From: Prevotellaceae bacterium
Lineage (GTDB): Bacteria > Bacteroidota > Bacteroidia > Bacteroidales > UBA932
Reading direction: 5' to 3'
Length of the DNA stretch: 6,817 nt
NCBI GenBank assembly: GCA_031288885.1
Contig: JAITQP010000174.1
Span: 1-6,817, forward strand
The notes under the pieces are model-generated. The model was given only the letters and a program-made list of their open reading frames with translations, ran no database searches and was not told the DNA's origin. Below are positions 1 through 6,321 of the stretch, one piece after another. Numbering within the stretch: position 1 is the stretch's first letter; each line of letters begins with the position of its first letter. The position numbers and the translations under genes are program-made.

Positions 1-59
1 AGGTGGGCACCCGAGATCGTAGGATGTGACTGGAGTTCAGACGTGTGATCTTCAGTTCT
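1..59. other. Illumina P7 indexed adapter (sequencing artefact)
   Basis: This is not genomic DNA. Bases 26-59 match the 34-base TruSeq read-2 adapter end at 31 of 34 positions, with mismatches only at 48, 54 and 56. Bases 12-17 read CGAGAT, the end of the P7 flow-cell sequence, and bases 1-11 are a corrupted version of the preceding P7 bases. The 8 bases between (18-25, CGTAGGAT) sit exactly where an i7 index belongs. In the plus frame the segment gives the peptide TGVQTC, a well-known adapter translation. Genomic sequence therefore starts at about base 60. Untrimmed adapter at the contig end fits an assembly that stopped in the adjacent repeats. Confidence 0.96.
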
Positions 60-1792
60 TTTTCATCATCATGGTCGCTATCATAGTCGCTTTTGTTTTC
101 ATCATAGTCGCTCTTCACTTTATCATAGTCGCTCCTCACTTTATCATAGTCGCTCCTCACCTCATCATGGACGCTCTTCGCCTCATCATGGTCGCTCTTC
201 GCCTCATCATGGTCGTTATCATAGTCGCTTTTATTTTCATCATAGTCGCTCTTCACCTCATCATGGTCGCTCTTCGCCTCATCATGGTCGTTATCATAGT
301 CGCTTTTATTTTCATCATAGTCGCCTTTTACCTCATCATGGTCGCTCTTTACCTCATCATGGTCGCTATCATAGTCGCTTTTATTTTCATCAAAGTCGCT
401 CTTTACCTCATCATGGTCGCTATCATAGTCGCTTTTGTTTTCATCATAGTCGCTCTTCACCTCATCATAGTCGCTATCATGGTCGCTTTTGTTTCCATCA
501 TAGTCGCTCTTTACCTCATCATAGTCGCTCTTCCGCTCATCCTCATTATTTCCCTCAAAGTCTTCTTGCCGATGAGCTGTTACAATAAACTCCTCTGTTG
601 TGTAGTCATTGCGGAAGTTGATATGTTCGTAACTTCTCATGGCTCGAATAATACCACTTCCTATTCCGGTGTAAGGCAGTAAGTATTTGGCATTGCCGAA
701 TAGCAGCTGATTGCGTGGTCTGGAAATACCTTGCTTGATGGCTTCTTCCGTTACAGAATCGGGTAAAATGCCGGGTGAACAAATCTCTATACGGTTGTCA
801 AAAATAAACAAGCGGATGGGTGCATTTTGATAGTAATCTCTATGAATAAGTGCATTGGTCAGTAGCTCAACAAATACTTCCATCGGAATTTCCAAGCGAC
901 CAAGCGTGTTGAACTCTGCCTCCACTTGTACGGTTTTCAGATTTCTGTTAATAAAAGATATGGCTGCTTTATACTGGTGCAATAAATTACCTGCCATCTC
1001 CCTGTCGGGCATTTTATCCCTGAATTCTGTTGTACCCACTGTGTTTCCGACAAAAGAAATGCACTTTATCGTAAATATCGGTTTATAGCGCTGAATGCTG
1101 TTTCCCAATAGTAGCAAGCCGGATAGCGTTAGCTGCTTTTTTTCGTCCATCAGGGAAATGTTTTGTAGTAGCTTCTCAATGGTGAAGTTAACGTCTATTG
1201 CCTTGACGATTTCCGAAACATCCGTTGACGACAAAGCGCTGTTGCTAATCCCCGCAGCCTCGCACTCAGCTTTATACCGCTCATATAAAAAATGTTTCAA
1301 CGTTGGAACGGAAATATCCCTGTATGACGTCCCCTCTACGCTGTCCTTGTCGGCAGCAAGAGCGCCGCAGCTTTGCAGCATTACGCGCAGCTCTGTGTTG
1401 GAGAAAACTTTCCGTTTATCGGCGCCGTTCTTTACCCAAATAATCCCCTTATTGTCTTTATATGGCTTATCTTTGCCCTGCGGAATGGCGGCAACAATAA
1501 CATTTTGCCCGTCGATACTGACTGTTTCGGTAGTAATAATGATAGCCGGCTTCACATTCTCCGACGCAGCGTTGACAAGGAGGGCATTGGTCTGCTGAAT
1601 TTCCTCAAACGACAAACCCGAAATGGCGCCTGTCTTGTCGTTTACGCCAATAACAAGTATTCCGCCTTGCGTATTGCTGAAGGCAACCATTTCAGCGCCC
1701 ATTTTATAGGCGTCCTCCGACCGGATTTTGAACTGTACAGTAGTTGTTTCGCCTTGCGGGATAAGCTGCTTGAGGAGCTCTGCGATAATCAT
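60..1792 (-). CDS. AlbA_2/RecG-like ATP-binding transcriptional regulator, 3' end missing
   Basis: The minus-strand frame opens at ATG 1792 and stays open for 577 genuine codons until it runs into adapter sequence, so the stop and C-terminus are lost. Residues about 14-130 form an AlbA_2 (Schlafen-type) nucleic-acid-binding domain, with a VQFK segment and AFSNTQGGILVIGV at 37-50. Residues about 300-395 resemble the HATPase_c_4 region of COG2865 regulators, with NALIHRDY at 313-320, a SPGILP loop at 339-344 and GIGSGIIRAM at 376-385. Residues 422-575 are an acidic tandem repeat. Known relatives usually end in a winged helix, which would lie past the contig end. The likely role is DNA-binding regulation, but the target is unknown. 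The start fits the family N-terminus; no Shine-Dalgarno is visible. It lies 77 bp downstream of the permease gene, on the same strand. Confidence 0.88.
176..325 (-). repeat. Higher-order 75-bp tandem duplication inside the array
   Basis: Bases 176-250 and 251-325 are two adjacent 75-bp copies, identical at 73 of 75 positions. Each encodes 25 residues in the order heptad ENK type, tetrad, heptad EAK type, heptad. The near identity at third codon positions indicates recent duplication rather than selection on the protein alone. Confidence 0.9.
347..454 (-). repeat. Higher-order 54-bp tandem duplication inside the array
   Basis: Bases 347-400 and 401-454 are adjacent 54-bp copies that match at 52 of 54 positions. 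Each encodes 18 residues: an ENK heptad, an SDYD tetrad and an SDHDEVK heptad. Together with the 75-bp copies this shows that the array grows by duplicating blocks of several units. Confidence 0.9.
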
Positions 1793-1869
1793 AGTAGTAG
1801 GTTTTATCAGCTTGTTTGTATTAATGTACGCAAAAATTTCTAAAGAATATCAGCTCACGATATGCTCTC

Positions 1870-3180
1870 TCACCCATACATAAGGCAATCTAAAACCACC
1901 TTAAGCAGAAGCAAGGCCGCAATCACGCACATGGGAGCGGACAGCTGCCTGTACCTGCTGCTGAGCGCCTTTAGGACAACAAAGCTCAACATGCCGAAGA
2001 TAATCCCCTGCGCAATGCTCGCGGTGAACGGTATCACCACGATGGTGAGAAACGCCGGAAGCGCCTCGGTGATGTCGTCGAAGCTGAGCTGCGCCACGGT
2101 GGCAATCATAAACAGCCCCACAATGATGAGCGCAGGCGCCGTTGCCGCAGCCGGTATCATCAGGAACAGCGGGGCAAAAAACAGGGCAACGGCAAACATT
2201 AGCGCCACGCTCACGGCGGTCAGCCCCGTGCGCCCGCCGGAGGCAACCCCCGACGCGCTTTCGATGTAGGAGGTCAGCGTGCTCGTCCCCAGCGCCGCGC
2301 CAGCGGTGGTTGCCAAGGCGTCGGAAAGCAGGGCGCGGCGAACCTGCGGAAAATTCCCGTCCTTGTCAATAAAGCCGGCCTTGAGCGCAATGCCTATCAG
2401 GGTGCCTATCGTGTCGAAAAGGTTGACGAAAAGCAGCGTAAAGACAATGACCAGCATGTCGAGCGTAAAAATATTGCCCCACTCAAACTGCAGCAAAATC
2501 GGACGAATATCGGGCGGAAGCGCCAACAAACTTTCCTCCGGCAGGCGGGCTTGCCCCAAGAAAACGCCGCACGCGGTGGACGCCAAAATACCTATCAGGA
2601 TGGCCCCCGTTACCTTTCGCGCAAATAAAACGCCCATCACCACAAGCCCGATGACCGCTATCCAAACGTTGGGGGAGGACAAATTTCCTATCCCCACCAG
2701 CGTAGCGTCGTTTTTTACCACTACGCCCGCCTGCTGCAGCCCAAGAAACGTAATGAAAAGCCCTATGCCGACGGGAATGGCGTGCTTGATGGCGGGCGGG
2801 ATGCTCTTCACAATCAGCTCCCGAACGTTGAACACCGTGAGCAGGACAAAGGCGAGCCCCTCGATGAACACCGCCGTCAGCGCAAACTGCCACGAGTAGC
2901 CCATGGTGAGGACAACCGTGTAGGAAAAGAAAACGTTAAGCCCCATACCCGGCGCCTGCGCAACGGGCAGGTTGGCCAGAAAAGCCATGAGCAGCGTCCC
3001 CACGATGGTGGCGAGCGCCGTTGCCGTAAACAGCGCTCCCCTGTCCATGCCGGTTTCGCCAAGTACGTTTGGGTTGACCACCAGAATGTACGACATCGTC
3101 AAAAACGTAACAACGCCCCCCATCAGCTCCCGCCTTACGGTAGTTTGGCGCTCCTTTAGCTTGAAAAATTTGCTCAGCAT
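1870..3180 (-). CDS. NCS2/AzgA-family purine (guanine/hypoxanthine-type) permease
   Basis: A 436-residue inner-membrane protein of normal family length, hydrophobic throughout, with segments typical of the 14-helix NCS2 fold. AzgA-branch signatures are APGMGLN at 76-82, FVNLFDTIGTLIG at 251-263 and a TS-x-YIES-x-SGV-x-SGGRTGL stretch at 303-320. By eye, D256 and E307 align with the substrate-binding glutamates E241 and E290 of E. coli UraA, so nucleobase uptake by proton symport is the expected function. Guanine/hypoxanthine versus adenine preference cannot be decided here, so no symbol is given. The ATG at 3180 begins the usual MLSKFFKLKE-like N-terminus. The gene starts 20 bp after the mrp stop with no promoter-like motif between, so co-transcription with mrp is likely. 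Confidence 0.93.
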   Translation of the reverse strand: MLSKFFKLKERQTTVRRELMGGVVTFLTMSYILVVNPNVLGETGMDRGALFTATALATIVGTLLMAFLANLPVAQAPGMGLNVFFSYTVVLTMGYSWQFALTAVFIEGLAFVLLTVFNVRELIVKSIPPAIKHAIPVGIGLFITFLGLQQAGVVVKNDATLVGIGNLSSPNVWIAVIGLVVMGVLFARKVTGAILIGILASTACGVFLGQARLPEESLLALPPDIRPILLQFEWGNIFTLDMLVIVFTLLFVNLFDTIGTLIGIALKAGFIDKDGNFPQVRRALLSDALATTAGAALGTSTLTSYIESASGVASGGRTGLTAVSVALMFAVALFFAPLFLMIPAAATAPALIIVGLFMIATVAQLSFDDITEALPAFLTIVVIPFTASIAQGIIFGMLSFVVLKALSSRYRQLSAPMCVIAALLLLKVVLDCLMYG

Positions 3181-3200
3181 CTTTTTTAAATGATTAATTC

Positions 3201-4259
3201 TTAATAATCATTAATCGCTGAGACAAGCTTTTCCGCCATCGCATCGAACGCTTCCTTTGGGAGCCCGCCGGTCAGCGCCACCGGAGCGCCGCTGTCGCCG
3301 CCGTCGCAGATGCTCTGCACCACCGGTATTTCGCCCAGCAGCGGCAGGCGCATGTCGCGCGCCAGCTGCTTCACGCCCTCCCGCCCAAAGAGGTAGTAGC
3401 GGTTTTGCGGCAGCTCGGCAGGCGTAAACCACGACATGTTCTCCACCAAGCCAAGTATGCGCGTTTTCACATTTTCGTTGCCCAGCATGTTAATTCCCTT
3501 AATTGCGTCGGCCAGCGCCACCTGCTGCGGCGTGCTCACCACGATGGCGCCGCTCAGCTTGATTTCCTGTAGCAGCGTGAGGTGAATGTCGCCGGTGCCG
3601 GGCGGCATGTCGATAATCAAAAAGTCGAGCTCGCCCCACTCGGCTTGCAGCATCAGCTGCTTGAGCGCGCCCGTGGCCATGGGCGCCCGCCAAATAAGCG
3701 GGTCGTCGGGCTTGACAAAAAAGCCTATGGACAGCGTTTTCACCCCGTATTTTTCTACCGGAATAAGCTGCTCTTTTTCGTTGAGCAGCGGCTTTACGTC
3801 CTCCACGCCAAACATTTTGGGGATGGAGGGGCCGTAAATATCGGCGTCCAGCAGCCCCACGCGGTAGCCTTTTTGCGCCAGCGCAACGGACAGGTTGGCG
3901 GCAACGGTGGATTTTCCCACCCCGCCCTTGCCCGACATTACGGCAACGGCGTAGCGCACGTTCTCCATGGCGGCAGGCTCCTTTGCCGCCGGCTTTTTGG
4001 CGGATGCCGGCTTCGGCTTGGCTTCGGCAAAAATCAGCGCAACTTCCACCGCATGGCTCGGGAAAGCCTGCCTCAGCAGCTGCTCGCACTGCCCTCTGAG
4101 GGTCGCGGCAAACGGGTCGCGCGGCTTGCCAAACCGCAATGAAAGCGCTATGCGGTCGGCGGCAACCTCCAGCTGCTCCACCATATTTAGCGCTACTATA
4201 TCTTTATCATTTTCGGGGTGCACTACGCGCGCAAGTATCCCCAACACCTGCTCTTTCAT
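3201..4259 (-). CDS. mrp: Mrp/ApbC/Nbp35-family iron-sulfur cluster carrier ATPase
   Basis: A cytosolic P-loop NTPase of 352 residues. Residues 1-80 are a reduced DUF59/MIP18-like domain, followed by an Ala/Pro/Lys linker (about 81-97). The MRP-type ATPase has the deviant Walker A GKGGVGKS at 110-117, switch region LLDADIYGPSIPKMFG at 137-152 and Walker B-like LIIDMPPGTGD at 214-224. Relatives carry and deliver Fe-S clusters to apoproteins. The segment that holds a CxxC cluster-binding motif in enterobacterial ApbC is ENMSWFTPAELP here (272-283) and has no cysteine; the whole protein has only C58 and C318. To my knowledge this variant is usual in Bacteroidota. The ATG at 4259 follows a consensus -7 element by 24 bases, and the gene leads into the purine permease gene. 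Confidence 0.95.
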   Translation of the reverse strand: MKEQVLGILARVVHPENDKDIVALNMVEQLEVAADRIALSLRFGKPRDPFAATLRGQCEQLLRQAFPSHAVEVALIFAEAKPKPASAKKPAAKEPAAMENVRYAVAVMSGKGGVGKSTVAANLSVALAQKGYRVGLLDADIYGPSIPKMFGVEDVKPLLNEKEQLIPVEKYGVKTLSIGFFVKPDDPLIWRAPMATGALKQLMLQAEWGELDFLIIDMPPGTGDIHLTLLQEIKLSGAIVVSTPQQVALADAIKGINMLGNENVKTRILGLVENMSWFTPAELPQNRYYLFGREGVKQLARDMRLPLLGEIPVVQSICDGGDSGAPVALTGGLPKEAFDAMAEKLVSAINDY

Positions 4260-4283
4260 CTCTTATATCGCTTTATCAGGATA

Positions 4284-4291
4284 CAAAGGTA
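4284..4291 (-). promoter_or_regulatory. Bacteroidota -7 promoter element for mrp
   Basis: The minus strand reads TACCTTTG, a perfect match to the Bacteroidota -7 consensus TAnnTTTG. Transcription would start near 4278, giving a leader of about 20 bases before ATG 4259. The upstream bases are strongly A/T-rich. No clean TTTG -33 box is present; a TTTA lies about 18 bases upstream. It would drive mrp and the permease gene. Confidence 0.6.
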
Positions 4292-4325
4292 AAAAATATT
4301 TTTTTCGCGTAAAGCGTAGCATTTT

Positions 4326-5174
4326 TCAAAGTTTTTTTTGCTGGTTGCCTTTGAGGCGTCGCTCTATCTTTTTAACATCCTCGGCAGTCGGTAAATTTTC
4401 CGGCATTGTTCCGCCAATCTCCTGAATAGTTTCGCGCACTTTTTTACCTACTTCGTAGTGCGTTTGGTTGGCTTCCTGCTTTCCTTTGATATTTTCACGG
4501 CGCAGCTTTTCTTCGGTTTGCGTAGCACGAAAAAGGTTGGCCGCCAGCTCGGTGCTTCCCATGTGGTCGAGAATGTTTTGGCTTTTTTTCAGCTGCTTCC
4601 GAAGGTGAATGGCTTTGGCGTCTAATCCTCCGTATAAACCCTTATACCCAAAATTCTGGAAAATAGCGTAGTCAATCGCATCAATCACGCCCGCATTGTG
4701 CGCAGCATCGGCTAACTGCGTGTTATGCCGGCGGAGCTCGTTGCGAAGGAACAACCGTTTTTCATCCTCCGACGTCAAAGCATTATATTCCTCCAGTTGC
4801 TTTATTTCCTGCAAGCGCGTTTGAACAGCAAAGTATGTCTGTCCCAATGCGATAACCTCCTTTGAGGGGTCGCCGTTTTGCACAATTAGGTAACAGGCAT
4901 ACCGCGATAATTTCATGCTATCAACCTGTCTTTCAGCGCCTTTGCCAAGAATTATCATTTCGTTCATATCCACGAAATGATGGTCTATCGGTTGGCCGCT
5001 ATTCATACAGGCTTCTTTTGCTCTGTTAATCACCGGAATAAAGTTTCTATACTCAACATATTCCAGCACCTTGGAGAAGTCCCTTGCGCTCCAATACTCA
5101 TTACCGTTTTCGTCAACACGACGGATTTGCTCAAAAATTGTGGCTACTTGCTTGGATAATTTTTTCTGTTTCAT
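4326..5174 (-). CDS. dinD: DNA damage-inducible protein D (DinD family)
   Basis: A complete 282-residue protein, close to the E. coli DinD length (about 274). Family blocks are seen in order: EYWSARDFSKVLEY (26-39), KLSRYACYLIVQNGDPSKEVIAL (88-110), YFAVQTR (114-120), EDEKRLFLRNELRRHN (136-151), AIFQNFGYKGLYGGLDAK (170-187) and KKSQNILDHMGSTELAANLFRATQTEEKLRRENIKGK (196-232). In E. coli dinD is an SOS gene and its product is reported to inhibit RecA filament activity; that this copy does the same is inferred from homology. No LexA-like palindrome is seen upstream. ATG 5174 is chosen because it precedes all conserved blocks and follows a -7 element by a short leader. The coding sequence appears more A/T-rich than the adjacent RT and mrp, which may mark an acquired gene. 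Confidence 0.93.
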   Translation of the reverse strand: MKQKKLSKQVATIFEQIRRVDENGNEYWSARDFSKVLEYVEYRNFIPVINRAKEACMNSGQPIDHHFVDMNEMIILGKGAERQVDSMKLSRYACYLIVQNGDPSKEVIALGQTYFAVQTRLQEIKQLEEYNALTSEDEKRLFLRNELRRHNTQLADAAHNAGVIDAIDYAIFQNFGYKGLYGGLDAKAIHLRKQLKKSQNILDHMGSTELAANLFRATQTEEKLRRENIKGKQEANQTHYEVGKKVRETIQEIGGTMPENLPTAEDVKKIERRLKGNQQKKL

Positions 5175-5210
5175 GGTGAATTTTTTTTAATGGTTAGATT
5201 TTCTTTTCCG

Positions 5211-5218
5211 CAAAGATA
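5211..5218 (-). promoter_or_regulatory. Bacteroidota -7 promoter element for dinD
   Basis: The minus strand reads TATCTTTG, matching TAnnTTTG. Transcription would start near 5205, leaving an A-rich leader of about 30 bases before ATG 5174. No -33 TTTG lies at the usual spacing of about 19-21; the nearest is 25 bases upstream, inside the dinD relic. The element abuts the relic at 5221. Confidence 0.55.
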
Positions 5219-5220
5219 GC

Positions 5221-5298
5221 AATCGTTTTTCATCTTTCGACGTCAAAGCATTATATTCTTCCTGTTATTTTATTCCCTGCCAGCGCGTTTGAGCAGCG
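5221..5298 (-). pseudogene. Decayed internal fragment of a second dinD copy
   Basis: These 78 bases align without gaps to bases 4753-4830 inside dinD at 67 of 78 positions (86%). They correspond to DinD residues about 116-141. Translated in the matching frame the relic reads AAQTRWQGIK, then a TAA stop where dinD has CAA (Q126), then QEEYNALTSKDEKRL. It has no start, is interrupted and lies 12 bases beyond the RT stop codon, so it is most simply a remnant of an older or duplicated dinD gene. Similarity may continue weakly into the -7 element region. A DGR template-repeat role was considered; only 6 of 11 differences fall at adenines of this copy, which argues against it. Confidence 0.8.
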
Positions 5299-5310
5299 TT
5301 GCCACAAAAG

Positions 5311-6321
5311 CTAAAAATCACCCCCTTTGTTATTCATCTTTTCAATTAAACCGCTTCGCCATTTCTTTGCGTGGGCGTGATTGGTAAACGCCAGCAGCGG
5401 CAAAACGTGCAGCTGGTATTCGTGCTGCGTCCACCCGTTGCGGGAAAGGTTGTGGGTGTATGTGGCTAACTTGGCGGCAAAGCGCTGACGGCTGCCTTTT
5501 GTGAGGTGTGTCTTATGCGGGTAGAGCAGGTAGCCCAAAAAGGGCAGCCCTCTATCTGTACCGTTCAGGCAAAATTCTTTCAGGCTGAGCTGTAGCGCTT
5601 GGCCTATGAACTGCTCCAGCGCCCTACCCGCCGTCAGCAGCTGCGCTTTGCTGTTTGACCACAGCACCATGTCGTCCATGTAGCGCGCGTAGGCGGGGAT
5701 GCGCAGCTGCTCCTGCGCGTAGCGGTCGGCAAGGGCAAGGTAGTGGTTGGCAAAGTATTGGCTTGTCAGGTTACCGATGGGAACGCCGCAGCCGGGCGAC
5801 GCGGCGTAGCTGTCGATAATATCGCCAAAAATATTCAGCAGCCGCCACTCCTTAAATCGCCTTTCCAGCTGCCGCTTCAGCACGCTGTGCGAAATGCTGT
5901 AAAAGTACCTGCGCACGTCCAGCTTCAGAAACCACCGGTAAGCTCGCTGAAACTTTTGCGCCCGCTCAATCGCGGCGTACGTGCCCCTGCCAAGGCGGCA
6001 GGCGTAGCTGTCGTCAACCTGATAGCGCTCAAAGTTATCGTGGCAAACGTTCATCAGCGCATGGTGCAGCACGCGCTCGCGGAAAGAGGAGGCGCAAATG
6101 AGGCGCTCCTTGGGGTCGCTGATGGTGAAGTAGCGGTAATCGCCAACGTGCACCTCGCCGCACAAGATTTCGTTGCGCAGCGCCGCCAGCCGGGCGTCCA
6201 GCCCGCTGCGAAACGCCATGACCTCCGTGTGGATAGCCTTGGCGCGCTGCGCTTTCCAGAACGCCAGCCGGAGGTTGTCAGGGTCGGCAATCCGCTCAAC
6301 TAAACAGCTCTCCCTCTTCAC
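5311..6321 (-). CDS. Reverse transcriptase, diversity-generating retroelement type
   Basis: A 336-residue RT-only protein with no maturase or endonuclease domain. Features in order: an N-terminal DPDNLRLAFWKA-like segment, YRYFTISDPKERLICASSFRERVLHHAL at 62-89 (RT1-2), catalytic D135 in FLKLDVRRYF (motif A), GVPIGNLTSQ at 179-188, the YMDD box at 214-217 (D216, D217) and GLPFLGYLL at 258-266. The SQ ending of the IGNLTSQ motif is characteristic of DGR RTs; group II intron RTs have QG-type residues there. Known DGR RTs copy a template-repeat RNA with errors at adenines to diversify a target gene. The start is GTG at 6321, with AGAGGAG 10 bases upstream inside the HRDC gene; the next methionine (M35) would remove family-conserved N-terminal residues. 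The overlap with the HRDC gene suggests translational coupling. The alternative is an unclassified DGR-like RT. Confidence 0.9.
   Translation of the reverse strand: MKRESCLVERIADPDNLRLAFWKAQRAKAIHTEVMAFRSGLDARLAALRNEILCGEVHVGDYRYFTISDPKERLICASSFRERVLHHALMNVCHDNFERYQVDDSYACRLGRGTYAAIERAQKFQRAYRWFLKLDVRRYFYSISHSVLKRQLERRFKEWRLLNIFGDIIDSYAASPGCGVPIGNLTSQYFANHYLALADRYAQEQLRIPAYARYMDDMVLWSNSKAQLLTAGRALEQFIGQALQLSLKEFCLNGTDRGLPFLGYLLYPHKTHLTKGSRQRFAAKLATYTHNLSRNGWTQHEYQLHVLPLLAFTNHAHAKKWRSGLIEKMNNKGGDF

Larger units (their letters stand above)
68..529 (-). repeat. Tandem 21-bp/12-bp coding repeats (SDYDEVK-type)
   Basis: Read on the minus strand this is an in-frame array encoding residues 422-575 of the AlbA_2 regulator. 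I count 18 seven-residue units of consensus S-D-[Y/H]-D-E-[V/N/A]-K and 7 four-residue units S-D-[Y/H]-D, 154 residues in total. All unit lengths are multiples of 3, so copy-number change alters protein length without shifting the frame. Nearly every unit has Asp at positions 2 and 4 plus a Glu and a Lys, giving a very acidic, probably extended tail or linker. Variants such as SVHDEVR, SDYDKVR and SDFDENK show partial divergence between units. Confidence 0.95.

Noticed and set aside
68..529. CRISPR array
   Set aside because: The units are contiguous 21- and 12-bp coding repeats with no unique spacers, and they stay in frame with the minus-strand gene.
26..682. Plus-strand open frame of 218 codons with hydrophobic repeats resembling a membrane protein
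   Set aside because: It begins inside the adapter and runs antisense to the SDYDEVK repeats. Its hydrophobicity is the mirror of the Asp/Glu/Lys-rich minus-strand frame, and it ends within the conserved ATP-binding-like region of the real gene.
1831..1838. Possible -7 element (AATTTTTG on the minus strand) for the AlbA_2 gene
   Set aside because: It misses the first consensus base, has no -33 partner and lies in an A/T-rich 77-bp gap where such matches occur by chance.
1847..1863. Hairpin ATATC/GATAT between the permease and AlbA_2 genes as a terminator
   Set aside because: The stem is only 5 A/T-rich pairs with a 7-base loop and no T-tract follows, too weak to call.
2142..2899. Plus-strand open frames across the permease and mrp genes
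   Set aside because: They are antisense to strongly conserved minus-strand proteins, have basic or low-complexity compositions typical of shadow frames in G+C-rich DNA, and match no family I recognise.
3191..3210. TGATTA/TAATCA inverted repeat at the mrp-permease junction
   Set aside because: The arms are short and A/T-only, overlapping the mrp stop codon. It gives no convincing terminator or operator and the genes look co-transcribed.
4753..5298. dinD segment and its second copy as a DGR variable repeat/template repeat pair
   Set aside because: Five of 11 mismatches are not at adenines of the putative template. The dinD segment is a conserved mid-protein block rather than a C-terminal ligand-binding fold. 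A gene relic explains the in-frame stop better.
5311..6321. Group II intron or retron RT
   Set aside because: There is no maturase (X) or HNH domain, no intron-like ends were recognised, the SQ motif is DGR-like, and the partner gene is HRDC rather than a retron effector.
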